Shown here one piece after another: positions 7,699 to 15,727 of a stretch of 64,000 bases of DNA. The DNA comes from Georhizobium profundi. GTDB lineage: Bacteria > Pseudomonadota > Alphaproteobacteria > Rhizobiales > Rhizobiaceae. Numbering within the stretch: the stretch's first letter is position 1; every line of letters starts with the position of its first letter. The position numbers were made by a program, and so were the translations under genes. The notes beneath the pieces are model-generated. The model ran no database searches. It saw nothing but the letters and a program-made list of their open reading frames with translations, and was not told where the DNA came from. The stretch is taken from the NCBI RefSeq assembly GCF_003952725.1, contig NZ_CP032509.1:3496001-3560000 (forward strand), written 5' to 3'.

Positions 7699-8358
7699 TA
7701 GGGCTCGCAGGAATGCGACGCCATCATCAGCCGTGTCGGCAGGATCCCCCTGCCCTTTGAGGTGGAGGCGCACGGCACGCTCCGCCTGAGAATTCGACAA
7801 GCCCAATCCCTTGAGCCAGGTCTCAAATTCTCGCTCTGTCAGCCGGTCCCCGGCCTTCAATTTTTCGAAAAGGTCATGCGCCGCCTTGGCGGCCTTGACG
7901 CTCTGCACGATGGCATTCTCGTTGGCGCCGACGGAAACGATGCTGACCTCGACCAGATCAAGCTTTTCGAGTGTCCAGACACCGGTATCGGTGTCGACGC
8001 TGTATTCTTTGATTCGGTAGCCGATCGACAATCCGTCGATATCACCGGCCTTCAACAGCGCATGAGCCTCCCGGCCGCGCTGCACGTCCATGTTGAGCTT
8101 GCCGTTCATCAGAAGACCATGATCGTCTTCCTTGGCGTTCAGCCACTTGCCGATCGGCTCATCGGAATTGTGCTGCCAGAAGAGCTTCGGCATCGTGCCC
8201 TTCGCCTGGTGCACCGCCAGACTTTCGGCATAGGCACCCACGGCGATGACGTCGCCATAAGCATCGGGCTCGCCCCCGAAGGTGCTGCCATAGCCCTCAA
8301 ATTCGCCGCTATCCTTGAGCGATTTGATCTCAAGAACGGGTGCTGTCTTCTTGTCCAT
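7690..8358 (-). CDS. Prohead protease, HK97 family
   Basis: The 222-residue serine protease cleaves the capsid delta domain during prohead maturation. Family features are EIKSLKDSGEFEGYGSTFGG at the start, the YGDVIAVGAYAESL segment, FWQHNSDEPIGKW containing the catalytic His, and LSIGYRIKEYSVD with the catalytic Ser. The ATG at 8358 is preceded by GGAG at a good distance; a further ATG lies upstream inside the portal gene. It overlaps the portal 3' end by 29 bases and sits directly before the capsid, the classic order. Confidence 0.92.
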   Translation of the reverse strand: MDKKTAPVLEIKSLKDSGEFEGYGSTFGGEPDAYGDVIAVGAYAESLAVHQAKGTMPKLFWQHNSDEPIGKWLNAKEDDHGLLMNGKLNMDVQRGREAHALLKAGDIDGLSIGYRIKEYSVDTDTGVWTLEKLDLVEVSIVSVGANENAIVQSVKAAKAAHDLFEKLKAGDRLTEREFETWLKGLGLSNSQAERAVRLHLKGQGDPADTADDGVAFLRALAG

Positions 8359-9613
8359 CACGGTCTCCATTGACGGCGTCGGCAAGCGGGATGTCCTGCA
8401 TTTGCACGGTGATCACGTCACCGCCTTCGATCGGCGGGAGATTTTCCAGAGCACGGCACTCATTGCGGCTGCGCAGACCCATCCGGATGGCCTTTTCGTA
8501 GGCCTCATATCGGCTTGCCGTATCACCGCGCAGCAGGCCTTCGAGATTGAACTCGATGGTGATCCCCTGCGCGCGGCGCTCGGCAAGCGGCACCAGCTGC
8601 TTGAGGAGGGATTGCTCCAGTCGCTTCAGGCGCTTGCGCAGGGTGAATTTCTGGAAACCGAGGATGTCGACCTCCTTGCCGGTTCCCCAATTGGATGCCT
8701 TGTCGCCGAACCCCACCATCGCGGGCGGAACGCCGAAAAGTCGGCAGACCTGTTCACCGCTGAATTTGCGGCTTTCGAGCATCTGCGCGTCATGGGGATT
8801 GATCGACAGCTGCTCCCACTTGAGCCCATTATCGAGCAGCATCGGCCTGCCCTGACGGATCGAGCCCATGTATTTTTGCTGAAGCAGCGTCTCCAGTTCC
8901 TCGCGCTGCTCTTTGGACAGGCGGACATTTTCATTGGTGCTCAGAATACCGCTCGGATTGACGCCGTTCTGAAACATCGAACCGGCAGCATTCTCGGCGG
9001 CCAATGCGTCATCGAATACCGTGCGGCACACCGACAGCGTCGACGCACCAGAAACGGCGTCACCAAGAGGGCCTCGAATGTGCAAGATCTCGTCGCCGGT
9101 CTTGACGATGCGGCGCCCGTTCTCGATCCAGGCATATTCGAGGGCTCCGTCGCTCCGACGTTGAACCTTGACGATGTCCGGGCGGATCGGATGCAAAGCA
9201 TTGAGAATGCCGCCTGTCCGACGCTCCATCACGGCATATGCGTTGCCGTAGAGCTCGATGCTAGCGGCCATGACCTCCCAGAAATCGACGGCTGTCTGAT
9301 CGAAATTTGGGCTGTCATGCAGCACGAAGTAGAGAGGATGATCCCTCGCTACAGTCCGGATGCCCTTGGCATCGGTCCGATAGACCATCAGCGGCAACGA
9401 TGCGATGGTCCCGGCGATCAGCTGCACACATGCCCAGGTCGCCGATAGTCCGATGGCGGCATTGGCAGCGGAGAGACGCTGATCGCGATACTCCGCGACG
9501 GTAATCTGATTGGTCACGAAATTGTCGGCGTTTTCCGACGACGCCTGCCCGCCGCGCCACGGCTCGACATCCTTCTTTCCACCGAGACCGAGCATTCTAG
9601 AGAGCCAATTCAT
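8330..9613 (-). CDS. Phage portal protein, HK97 family
   Basis: The 427-residue protein forms the dodecameric ring through which DNA enters and leaves the head. It shows LSATWACVQLIAGTIASLPL, WEVMAASIELYGNAYAVMER, and the C-terminal FGVPPAMVGFGDKASNWGTG segment of the HK97 portal family. The ATG at 9613 overlaps the terminase stop (ATGA). Length is normal. Confidence 0.94.
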   Translation of the reverse strand: MNWLSRMLGLGGKKDVEPWRGGQASSENADNFVTNQITVAEYRDQRLSAANAAIGLSATWACVQLIAGTIASLPLMVYRTDAKGIRTVARDHPLYFVLHDSPNFDQTAVDFWEVMAASIELYGNAYAVMERRTGGILNALHPIRPDIVKVQRRSDGALEYAWIENGRRIVKTGDEILHIRGPLGDAVSGASTLSVCRTVFDDALAAENAAGSMFQNGVNPSGILSTNENVRLSKEQREELETLLQQKYMGSIRQGRPMLLDNGLKWEQLSINPHDAQMLESRKFSGEQVCRLFGVPPAMVGFGDKASNWGTGKEVDILGFQKFTLRKRLKRLEQSLLKQLVPLAERRAQGITIEFNLEGLLRGDTASRYEAYEKAIRMGLRSRNECRALENLPPIEGGDVITVQMQDIPLADAVNGDRDGQEDSTRS

Positions 9614-11310
9614 GCGTAGCTCGCAATCCAATCGTCGGCGTTGAAGGAACTGGCTTCAGGATTGAGAAACATGAGGATCGCGGCATTGAAGGTCGCCATC
9701 AGCGGATCGATCTTTGAGGCGCCGGCAGCCTGTTTGGTGACGATGTAGTTCGATCCGCGCAGCTCAGACTTCGCGTTTCCGACCGCCCACTTCATCAAAT
9801 CCTGTCCGCAATGCTGCATGGTCTTGTCTTTCAGCTTGCGGGGTAGCGTTGTTATGGCTGACTGGAGCTTCCAGCCCTGCCCGACCGACATCACCAGATC
9901 GCCAGCCATCCCGCGTTCGTCGAGCGCATCGAGGAGGCTTGCGATGCCGTATGCGTCGAGACCTATCCCGGCTTTCTCAGGAAGCTTACCGGCGGCGTGC
10001 AGCCGCTCGCAGATATCGGCGATCTCAGTGACGTCTTGGTCGATTGCGTCGCAACGGATCAGATCGCCCTGCGCAATGAAGTCCTCGAGGCGACTGACGA
10101 TTTCCTTGCGCCGTTCGAACACGTCCTTGTGGGCCCAAGCCCGCGCCCAATGCAACCAGGTGCGCGTGATCTTGTGGCGGCCTATGACAGCAATCGCCAT
10201 CAGATCGTCCAGGCCACCGCCATCGATGCCAACGACGCAGACGTCACAATCCTCGATCAGGCGATCCAGAGTCAGGCCCTTGCGGTGCGCGGCCTGCCAG
10301 TAAGTGACGCCGGCCCATCGATCGCGGTTGGTGGCGATACCAACCTCGATGTTGAGATGCTGCGATCCCCAGATCGACATCTTGTCGTCGCCGGCTTCCT
10401 TGGCCTCGCGATATTTTGGCGAGAGCCGTTCGACCGTGATCGACTTTCCGAGGTTTGGCAGCACCAGGTGCCAGTTCGTCGGATCCGCCCACGGCTGGTT
10501 TTCGTCCGCCTGCATCTCGGCCGGAAACTCGTAGAGCATCGGCAGAGTCTCGGCGTCCTCGAACTCGCCGTCGCGAATGGAGCGAGCGAGCTTCAGTTCA
10601 TCCTTGAACACGCCGCAGGGTGGTTCGTCCGACTGCGTCGTGATGATGATCACGAAGCCCTCGGCGTTGGCGATGATACCGCCCTCGATCTGGGTCATCA
10701 CCTTGGCCGCGTAGCTGATCTTTCCCAGCTCGTGCAGCTCGTCGACCAGAACGCCGACTGGCTTGGCGCCAGTCATCACCTTGTTGTCGAAGGACCGAAT
10801 GCGAAGCTTCGCGCCGTTCGTGCGGTCCTCGATCGTCTTGATGTGCTCCCGAAGATGGAACCGCTTTCTTAGCCAGGGATCGGCCTTCACCATTCCCTCG
10901 GCCTGTTCGTAAGCCCGTTCAGCGGTTGCCTGTGTCGGACCGACGAGCAGGAATTCAGCGTTCGGCCGGCGATTGCGCAGCATCGCGGTCATCATGATCG
11001 CCGCGCCGTTCGTCGTCTTCGAGTTCTTCTTCGGCACCAGCTGGAAGAACTTACGCGCCTTCCTGTCGATGACGACTGTCCGGTCGTCGTTCATCTCGAC
11101 CAGACCGAAGATGGCGGCTACGAAGTCGCGCGCCCACTCGCCCGCGACATCGCGCAACAACGGCTTGCCCGGAACGTCCGGCAGGCGAAGCTTGTTGAAC
11201 GCCTCGACCGCGAGCCGAGCCTCGTCCTGGTCGAGCGGCATGTTGTCCGGCAGCGGTGACCGGCCCGCCTTTAGCTTCTCGAACCAGTCCGGGCAAGAAA
11301 AGTCCGCCAT
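9610..11310 (-). CDS. Terminase large subunit (Terminase_1 type)
   Basis: The 566-residue motor protein pumps DNA into the prohead and cuts concatemers. The N-terminal ATPase has a Walker-A-like VPKKNSKTT near residue 92 and a Walker B VGVLVDELHEL near residue 185. A coupling segment VIIITTQSDEP follows. The C-terminal nuclease begins with CVVGIDGGGLDDLMAIAVIG, an RNase-H-like metal-binding strand. It matches the Terminase_1 family of HK97-like phages. It follows the small terminase with a one-base overlap and precedes the portal. Confidence 0.95.
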   Translation of the reverse strand: MADFSCPDWFEKLKAGRSPLPDNMPLDQDEARLAVEAFNKLRLPDVPGKPLLRDVAGEWARDFVAAIFGLVEMNDDRTVVIDRKARKFFQLVPKKNSKTTNGAAIMMTAMLRNRRPNAEFLLVGPTQATAERAYEQAEGMVKADPWLRKRFHLREHIKTIEDRTNGAKLRIRSFDNKVMTGAKPVGVLVDELHELGKISYAAKVMTQIEGGIIANAEGFVIIITTQSDEPPCGVFKDELKLARSIRDGEFEDAETLPMLYEFPAEMQADENQPWADPTNWHLVLPNLGKSITVERLSPKYREAKEAGDDKMSIWGSQHLNIEVGIATNRDRWAGVTYWQAAHRKGLTLDRLIEDCDVCVVGIDGGGLDDLMAIAVIGRHKITRTWLHWARAWAHKDVFERRKEIVSRLEDFIAQGDLIRCDAIDQDVTEIADICERLHAAGKLPEKAGIGLDAYGIASLLDALDERGMAGDLVMSVGQGWKLQSAITTLPRKLKDKTMQHCGQDLMKWAVGNAKSELRGSNYIVTKQAAGASKIDPLMATFNAAILMFLNPEASSFNADDWIASYA

Positions 11311-11771
11311 CAGTGCGCCCTATGTTGCGGCGGGATAACGCTCTCCCAATCGTTCGGAGGGCTTTCCGCTTCGAGGCGATCCTGTTCCTTTTTGCCTCGG
11401 CGCTCGGTCTCGCGATTGACGCGCTCGTCGTAGATCGGCTCGATCGACGCGTCGTGGCGACGAAAGAATTCCTTCATCGCCGCCGTGTTACCGGCTTTCG
11501 CCTGCTCCCAGAGCGTCAGCAGGCCGATCGCCTCCACGCGGTCGCGAGCGATGTCCCGCACCTTGAGCTCGCGAAAATAATGCTTCCTCAAAGTCGGAAG
11601 GCTGATGCCGAGCGCACCTGCGATCCGCGGATCAGTCCAACCTTGAGCCAGCAACAGTATGATTTTACTTCGGTTTTTCTCAGTTGGGATGTGTGGCGGT
11701 CGACCTTTTTTGCCGAACCCCTCAGGAATGGGGTCGCCAAGCAGGTCAAATGCCGGCTCAAAATTTCCCAT
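11310..11771 (-). CDS. Terminase small subunit (putative)
   Basis: A 153-residue protein starting MGNFEPAFDLLGDP at ATG 11771. It has a helix-turn-helix segment (TDPRIAGALGISLPTLRKHY) at residues about 47-67 and a charged C-terminal helix. It lies immediately upstream of the large terminase with a one-base overlap. Small terminases recognise the packaging site and load the large subunit, and this HTH-plus-helix arrangement fits. The longer frame upstream is excluded because it crosses a low-complexity C-run and reads as an out-of-frame shadow. Confidence 0.8.
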   Translation of the reverse strand: MGNFEPAFDLLGDPIPEGFGKKGRPPHIPTEKNRSKIILLLAQGWTDPRIAGALGISLPTLRKHYFRELKVRDIARDRVEAIGLLTLWEQAKAGNTAAMKEFFRRHDASIEPIYDERVNRETERRGKKEQDRLEAESPPNDWESVIPPQHRAH

Positions 11772-11839
11772 GACGAAAAAAACCTGTGCGTGAGGGGGAC
11801 GCGGGTCTAGCCGCAGAGGGGCTCCAGACTTTCGACCCG

Positions 11840-11849
11840 CCCCCCCCCC
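11840..11849 (+). repeat. Homopolymer C10 upstream of small terminase
   Basis: Ten C residues in a row (G10 on the transcribed strand) lie in the 85-base gap between the small terminase start and the previous gene. GC-rich tracts beside the terminase genes are candidate cos sequence; I see no further proof. The run may also be prone to length errors. Confidence 0.55.
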
Positions 11850-11856
11850 TTGAGGG

Positions 11857-12108
11857 TCAGTCGGTCGGCGTCGGTCCCACCTCGACCATGACGGGCGGGT
11901 GCGCGACCCCGAGCACGCGGAGGTGCACCGATGCGCCTGCGTTGAGCCGCTCAAGCTCGTCGGGCGTCGGTTGCCATGCCGTCACCATGGATGGCGTGCC
12001 TTCGCCATTGACCGTGCAGGCAATAAGCTCGTCGCGAAGTGGGAGGCCGAGGTAGCCTTGGCACTTGCCGATTATTCGGGTTGCGCCTTCGATCATGCCG
12101 ATCTGCAT
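11857..12108 (-). CDS. Conserved hypothetical phage protein
   Basis: An 83-residue protein with the segment GKCQGYLGLPLRDELIACTV followed by NGEGTPSMVTAWQPTPDELE and PPVMVEVG at the end. Phages of Rhizobiales often encode this type of short protein near the terminase genes, but its function is unknown. Start ATG 12108 has a GGAAAGG 6-7 bases upstream. There is no signal peptide or membrane segment. Confidence 0.75.
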   Translation of the reverse strand: MQIGMIEGATRIIGKCQGYLGLPLRDELIACTVNGEGTPSMVTAWQPTPDELERLNAGASVHLRVLGVAHPPVMVEVGPTPTD

Positions 12109-12138
12109 GTCAGCCTTTCCGCCGCTCTTCGGCCTGCT

Positions 12139-12333
12139 TTAGCCGACTGGGCATTCTTCGGCGATCCGCTGCATCAGTGCAGTGCAGCTCTCGCCATAGG
12201 TGGGTTCGCGACCGTCGGCCTCATCAGCAAGGAACTGATTGACGGACTGGAACTCTGCTTCGAACCGACCGGGCTCTTCGATGTAGCGGCGCATCCATTC
12301 ATTGAAGCACTTCACCATCTGCGCATTATTCAT
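12139..12333 (-). CDS. Small conserved hypothetical phage protein
   Basis: A 64-residue acidic, probably helical protein (MNNAQMVKCFNEWMRRYIEE at the start, YGESCTALMQRIAEECPVG at the end). Its ATG overlaps the HNH gene stop by four bases, so it is translationally coupled to it. Function unknown; it sits in the packaging region between the HNH protein and the terminase. Confidence 0.75.
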   Translation of the reverse strand: MNNAQMVKCFNEWMRRYIEEPGRFEAEFQSVNQFLADEADGREPTYGESCTALMQRIAEECPVG

Positions 12334-12692
12334 CGTCGAGCCCTTTCCTCGGCCTGCTTCTCGCTGTCGTGGTAAGCTTTGCTCACGGCATGCAGATTGT
12401 TCTCATCCCAGAACAACCGCTCGTCGCCGCGATGTGGGCGCTTGTGGTCGACCACCGGGCTGTTAGGCGCCGGGTGCTTGCCGACCAGCAGCGCGCCTGT
12501 CTTCTGGCAGGTGTAGAGATCGCGTTGCAGGATCTTCAGCCGCAGCTTCTGCCAGCGTGCCGTCTTGTACCAGGCGCGCCATCCGATCGTCGCATCACGC
12601 TCACGGTGCCGAGCCTGCTCATCGCCGACGGCTCGACCGATACGTGGAGGCAAAGCCGCTACGCGCGGCTTCACTGCTTTCAATCTGCCCAT
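12330..12692 (-). CDS. HNH endonuclease next to terminase
   Basis: A 120-residue protein with a basic N-terminus and an HNH fold: LQRDLYTCQKTGALL, then PVVDHKRPHRGDERLFWDEN and the ENNLHAVSKAYHDSEK end. The DH, N and H residues of the beta-beta-alpha metal site are present; the usual second pair of zinc cysteines is reduced. HNH proteins beside terminases take part in cos cleavage in HK97-like phages, which suggests cos packaging here. ATG 12692 was chosen because the frame upstream has no family resemblance. Confidence 0.85.
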   Translation of the reverse strand: MGRLKAVKPRVAALPPRIGRAVGDEQARHRERDATIGWRAWYKTARWQKLRLKILQRDLYTCQKTGALLVGKHPAPNSPVVDHKRPHRGDERLFWDENNLHAVSKAYHDSEKQAEERARR

Positions 12693-12868
12693 GATGTTCT
12701 GATCGCTCGCAGCCACAAGCCGCCCTTGGCACCAATCGCGTGTGGATTGGCTGGGTCCGCCCGGCGTACCTGCCCCGAGACTCTCGTCTCGTTCGGCGCT
12801 TGGTCGACTTTGTCGCCAGCGCCTCAAGGGCTCGCTCAGGATCAGCGGATCGTCCTGGAACAGAGTCG
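12693..12868 (-). other. Intergenic leader with two hairpins ahead of the late genes
   Basis: This 176-base gap separates the NusG-like gene from the HNH/terminase genes. I find no convincing gene in it. On the minus strand it holds two perfect short hairpins: CGAGAC-N4-GTCTCG at 12791-12776 and CCAATC-N7-GATTGG at 12750-12732. Neither is followed by a U-run. Its place between a NusG paralogue and the late operon makes it the natural place for a late promoter, an attenuator or an antitermination recognition site; that is inference. Confidence 0.4.
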
Positions 12869-13558
12869 CTAGACGAGTCGCTTGATCTGGTCAATCGACA
12901 GATCGACGGCGCATTGACGGCCAAACAGGTTCACCATTGCTCTCACGTGCCGGTTCGGAGCATAGCCATCGACGACCGCGTTGAGATATTCGAACGGTCC
13001 GCTGGCAATCGTGACGCTGCATCCGACCGGGAAGTCATTCGCGATCAGCGCCTTTGCGCGATCCCGTGCGCCCTTCTTTCCATCGAAGACGCCGGCATCG
13101 ACCATCTTCATGAGATCGCTCATCTTTCGGCGATCGACGGGCATCGGGCCGTGCTCGCTGCCGAGAATGCTTTGGACGCCCTGGATACCCAGCAGGAAGA
13201 GCCAGGCATACGCGTTGCCGACCAGTTCGACAAAAACGAAGCCCTCAAAGATGGGCCGCTCCACGATGCGAGAGCCACCGTGTCGACGGTGCTTTGCGTT
13301 CACCATCTCGATCGGCACCCAGCGCGTAAGGCCGAGCTTATCCACAGCTTCAGCTACACGCTCTTCAGTCCGCCGCTTCACCCGCAGCACGTACCAACGC
13401 GCCACCGGTCCACCCTCACGCGGAAACGACTCGCGCTCCAGCCCTTCCCGCAATGCCTTGTCCAAGGCCCGATCGCGCTGCCAGCGCTGGAATGCGCGGT
13501 CAGCGGCTTCCGGATCATTCAGCTGCTGCTCGATTTTCGCCATCATCATCGTCCGCAT
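12869..13558 (-). CDS. NusG/RfaH-like transcription elongation factor of phage
   Basis: A 229-residue NusG paralogue. After an Arg/Gln-rich extension of about 50 residues comes the NGN domain (ARWYVLRVKRRTEERVAEAV, VERPIFEGFVFVELVGN). The C-terminus has a KOW-like segment (GCSVTIASGPFEYLNAVVDG) ending in FGRQCAVDLSIDQIKRL. NusG-family specialised paralogues bind RNA polymerase and suppress pausing or termination over long operons. Here it lies directly upstream of the late operon, a position like that of lambda Q. The start ATG 13558 has GAAGG upstream and overlaps the preceding gene by 44 bases. The N-terminal extension is not part of NusG and may carry specificity. Confidence 0.88.
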   Translation of the reverse strand: MRTMMMAKIEQQLNDPEAADRAFQRWQRDRALDKALREGLERESFPREGGPVARWYVLRVKRRTEERVAEAVDKLGLTRWVPIEMVNAKHRRHGGSRIVERPIFEGFVFVELVGNAYAWLFLLGIQGVQSILGSEHGPMPVDRRKMSDLMKMVDAGVFDGKKGARDRAKALIANDFPVGCSVTIASGPFEYLNAVVDGYAPNRHVRAMVNLFGRQCAVDLSIDQIKRLV

Positions 13559-14834
13559 CCTTTGCCTTCACTGCCTTCTCGAATTCCACCATCGCCGCGT
13601 CCGGGTCCTCGCCCGCCGGCATCCAGATCCAGTCCGGCCCATCCGGAACCCACGGCCTGCCCCACCGCTCATGCAGCGCGCGCCATGCTTCCCACAGCGG
13701 CGATCCCCGCTTCACCTGGCGGAACCCTTCGCCGAGCGGCAGGATCTCGACAGGCACCTGAAAGCCCCGCCGATCCGCTGCATGCGCATGCATCGCATTC
13801 ACCTTCGGCCAGCCGTGTCGCGCCTGGTGCTGCAGTCGTTCCCGTTCTGCCTGCGGTCCGCCGGCATCGATCAGCTTCTGGATGAAGTGCGTCGGCGCAG
13901 GCATCGGCCCCGGCGGCTGGATCAGCTCGACGAGGCGCATCACGCCCCAGCCCTTGCCGAACGGCGGCTCTGCGCTGTGCGTCGCGACTGGCTTGGCATC
14001 GCGCGGCGGCAGCTTCTCCCAGCGCTTTTCGCGCAGGTATCGTGAAAATGCGCAGATGTGCTTTCGCGGCCCAGCCTTGGTCGCAGCGATGTAATCTTCG
14101 ATGCGGTCGGCCGCCTCGGACCGATCCGCAGAACTAAGCCCGAGCCACGCCGTCCGCGCCTCCGGCTCGCTGTCATCGACATAGGTGGGCCAACGCGGAA
14201 ATGTCCGCTTGAACGCCCGTTCGATTACCCTCGCATCCTCGGCCGGCGCCGAACCAACCGTCCCTTGCCCTTCCAGATCCGAATTGATCACGCGCTCGCG
14301 CGCATCTCTCTCTCTTCGTTCTGCTTGGGTCGTTAAAGTGGGGTCGTTCTTATAGGGTGCCGATCTAGGATCGGCAGGGGGTGCCGATGCAGGGTCGGCA
14401 GGGGGTGCCGATATATCGGCAGGGGTCTGCCTGAAATCGACCGTCTCACGAGACTGAATTCCTAGGTTTTCGCCCGTTTCATCTACCGCGTCATTGGGCA
14501 GATCGTCGGGCTCGCCATCATCCCATGCAGCCATCTCTTCGGCCACCACAGCGCGGTCGTAGATCACGCGGTACCAGTAAGACGTGTCACGGCCATCGCG
14601 GCTCACACCTGCCCGCTTCTCCACCGCGCCGATGGTCACCAGACGGTCGAGCGAGAGCTGCACCGTGGACCGCGCGCAGTTCAGCTGCCCGGCCATCTTC
14701 ACCTGACTGCGTACGCACCAGCCTTGCCGATCCGTGTAACGGCCGAGCAGGCACAGCACCTGCAGGTCGCGGCCCTTGAGCCGAGGATCTGTGACGATCC
14801 AGCCGGGAATGATCGAGAAGCGCGCCTGGCTCAT
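13515..14834 (-). CDS. Winged-helix replication-initiator-like protein (lambda O analogue, putative)
   Basis: A 439-residue protein. Residues about 5-100 form a winged-helix domain (GRDLQVLCLLGRYTDRQGWC, KMAGQLNCARSTVQLSLDRL). A low-complexity Pro/Ala linker follows at about residues 135-165, encoded by three 24-base repeats, then a C-terminal half with the segment FGKGWGVMRLVELI. N-terminal winged helix plus coding-region iterons matches the arrangement of lambda O and related initiators. No ATPase or primase motif is visible. The ATG 14834 overlaps the Dam stop (ATGA). A transcription regulator is the alternative. The initiator role is inferred. Confidence 0.65.
   Translation of the reverse strand: MSQARFSIIPGWIVTDPRLKGRDLQVLCLLGRYTDRQGWCVRSQVKMAGQLNCARSTVQLSLDRLVTIGAVEKRAGVSRDGRDTSYWYRVIYDRAVVAEEMAAWDDGEPDDLPNDAVDETGENLGIQSRETVDFRQTPADISAPPADPASAPPADPRSAPYKNDPTLTTQAERRERDARERVINSDLEGQGTVGSAPAEDARVIERAFKRTFPRWPTYVDDSEPEARTAWLGLSSADRSEAADRIEDYIAATKAGPRKHICAFSRYLREKRWEKLPPRDAKPVATHSAEPPFGKGWGVMRLVELIQPPGPMPAPTHFIQKLIDAGGPQAERERLQHQARHGWPKVNAMHAHAADRRGFQVPVEILPLGEGFRQVKRGSPLWEAWRALHERWGRPWVPDGPDWIWMPAGEDPDAAMVEFEKAVKAKDADDDDGENRAAAE
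14358..14421 (+). repeat. Three dyad iterons, candidate phage origin of replication
   Basis: Three tandem units start at 14358, 14382 and 14406, a 24-base period. Each is an inverted repeat TGCCGAT-N-(A/G)TCGGCA with a spacer of 5, 5 and 2 bases. The middle unit has one arm mismatch. They lie inside the gene of the winged-helix protein, in frame, and encode a repeated Ala-Pro-Pro-Ala-Asp-Pro linker. Coding-region iterons with internal dyad symmetry are the hallmark of the lambda origin within gene O. Confidence 0.6.
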
Positions 14835-15727
14835 TCCGCAGCCTCCCTTCCGTCGTCGAGGACACCGAAGAGCGGCATGCCCAGCCCACCGGCCTGTGCG
14901 TCCAGCGCGGCCGCGCAGGCCGGGTTGATCCAGAGCACTTCGGTCCGTTCCTTGGCGCCGTCGGCCAGCGCGCGCATCTCCACGCGCCGCCAATGTCCGA
15001 GCGCCCTGTCATAGTCTTCCGAGGGGTAGCCGGAGAGCACGACATAGCCCCGCAGTCCGTCCAGGAACGTCAGCAGGGTGTCGTGGTCGTCGTCGGTCAG
15101 CTCGTGCCGATATCCGTGCGTTGCGCCGCGCCCACCCGCGAGCGACGATCGCGTGGCGATCATGTACGGCGGGTCGACGTAGTGCAGGGTATCGGCACCA
15201 TCCAGCCGCGTCATCACTTCCCGCGCGTCGCGCTGCTCGATCAGCACGCCCTGCAATCGCTCGCAGAAGAAGGGCACCGCGTCGGCGTAATTGCTCCACG
15301 CCTGCGCTGCAAATGCGCGGTTGTCGCTCATCTTCGCGCGAAAGCCGGTTCGGCAGGATCTCGATACACTGTCGGAGCCATGCCCCATGAAGCTGCGCAC
15401 GATCGTCTTGTGCGCCGCGTCGATCGGGTCGGCCGCCGGCTCATAGGTCGCGTCGAACTCAGCTCGAGCAAAAGGCGTCAGTGCCAGCCGTGCGCGTAGA
15501 TCCGCAGCTGCCAAGCGATCGCGCAGCACCTGGAAGACGTTGACCACGTCTCCGTCCAGGTCGTTGTAGCACTCCGCCCAGAGCCGAGGCTTCCGCATCA
15601 GCACACTCGCCGCGCCGCCGAAGGGCTCGACATAGACCCGGTGCGGCGGAAAGTGGCCGATGATCCAAGGCGCGAGGCGCCACTTGCCGCCGTGCCAGCG
15701 CAGAATAGGGCGAGAGAGCGCACTCAC
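14831..15727 (-). CDS. DNA adenine methyltransferase, Dam/D12 class
   Basis: A 298-residue N6-adenine methyltransferase. Motif I region: RPILRWHGGKWRLAPWII then YVEPFGGAASVLM for SAM binding. Motif IV: LHYVDPPYMIATRS carries the catalytic DPPY. The order is that of the alpha group (D12 class, Dam-like). The target is probably GATC or a related site but cannot be read from sequence. The gene overlaps the cytosine methylase upstream and the replication gene downstream by four bases each. No restriction endonuclease is encoded beside it. Confidence 0.92.
   Translation of the reverse strand: MSALSRPILRWHGGKWRLAPWIIGHFPPHRVYVEPFGGAASVLMRKPRLWAECYNDLDGDVVNVFQVLRDRLAAADLRARLALTPFARAEFDATYEPAADPIDAAHKTIVRSFMGHGSDSVSRSCRTGFRAKMSDNRAFAAQAWSNYADAVPFFCERLQGVLIEQRDAREVMTRLDGADTLHYVDPPYMIATRSSLAGGRGATHGYRHELTDDDHDTLLTFLDGLRGYVVLSGYPSEDYDRALGHWRRVEMRALADGAKERTEVLWINPACAAALDAQAGGLGMPLFGVLDDGREAAE

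Noticed and set aside
8315..9448. 377-codon plus-strand ORF opposite the portal gene
   Set aside because: Antisense shadow of the portal protein, which matches its family along the full length.
1..11310. Gene transfer agent cluster
   Set aside because: Several proteins resemble GTA homologues, but a linked integrase, repressor, replication gene and attR show a true prophage.
12619..12924. 101-codon minus-strand ORF across the NusG/HNH gap
   Set aside because: Runs out of frame through two real genes with basic low-complexity sequence; no start signal.
14358..14421. Possible CRISPR-like array
   Set aside because: Only three units, spacers of 2-5 bases, in-frame inside a coding gene; better read as iterons.
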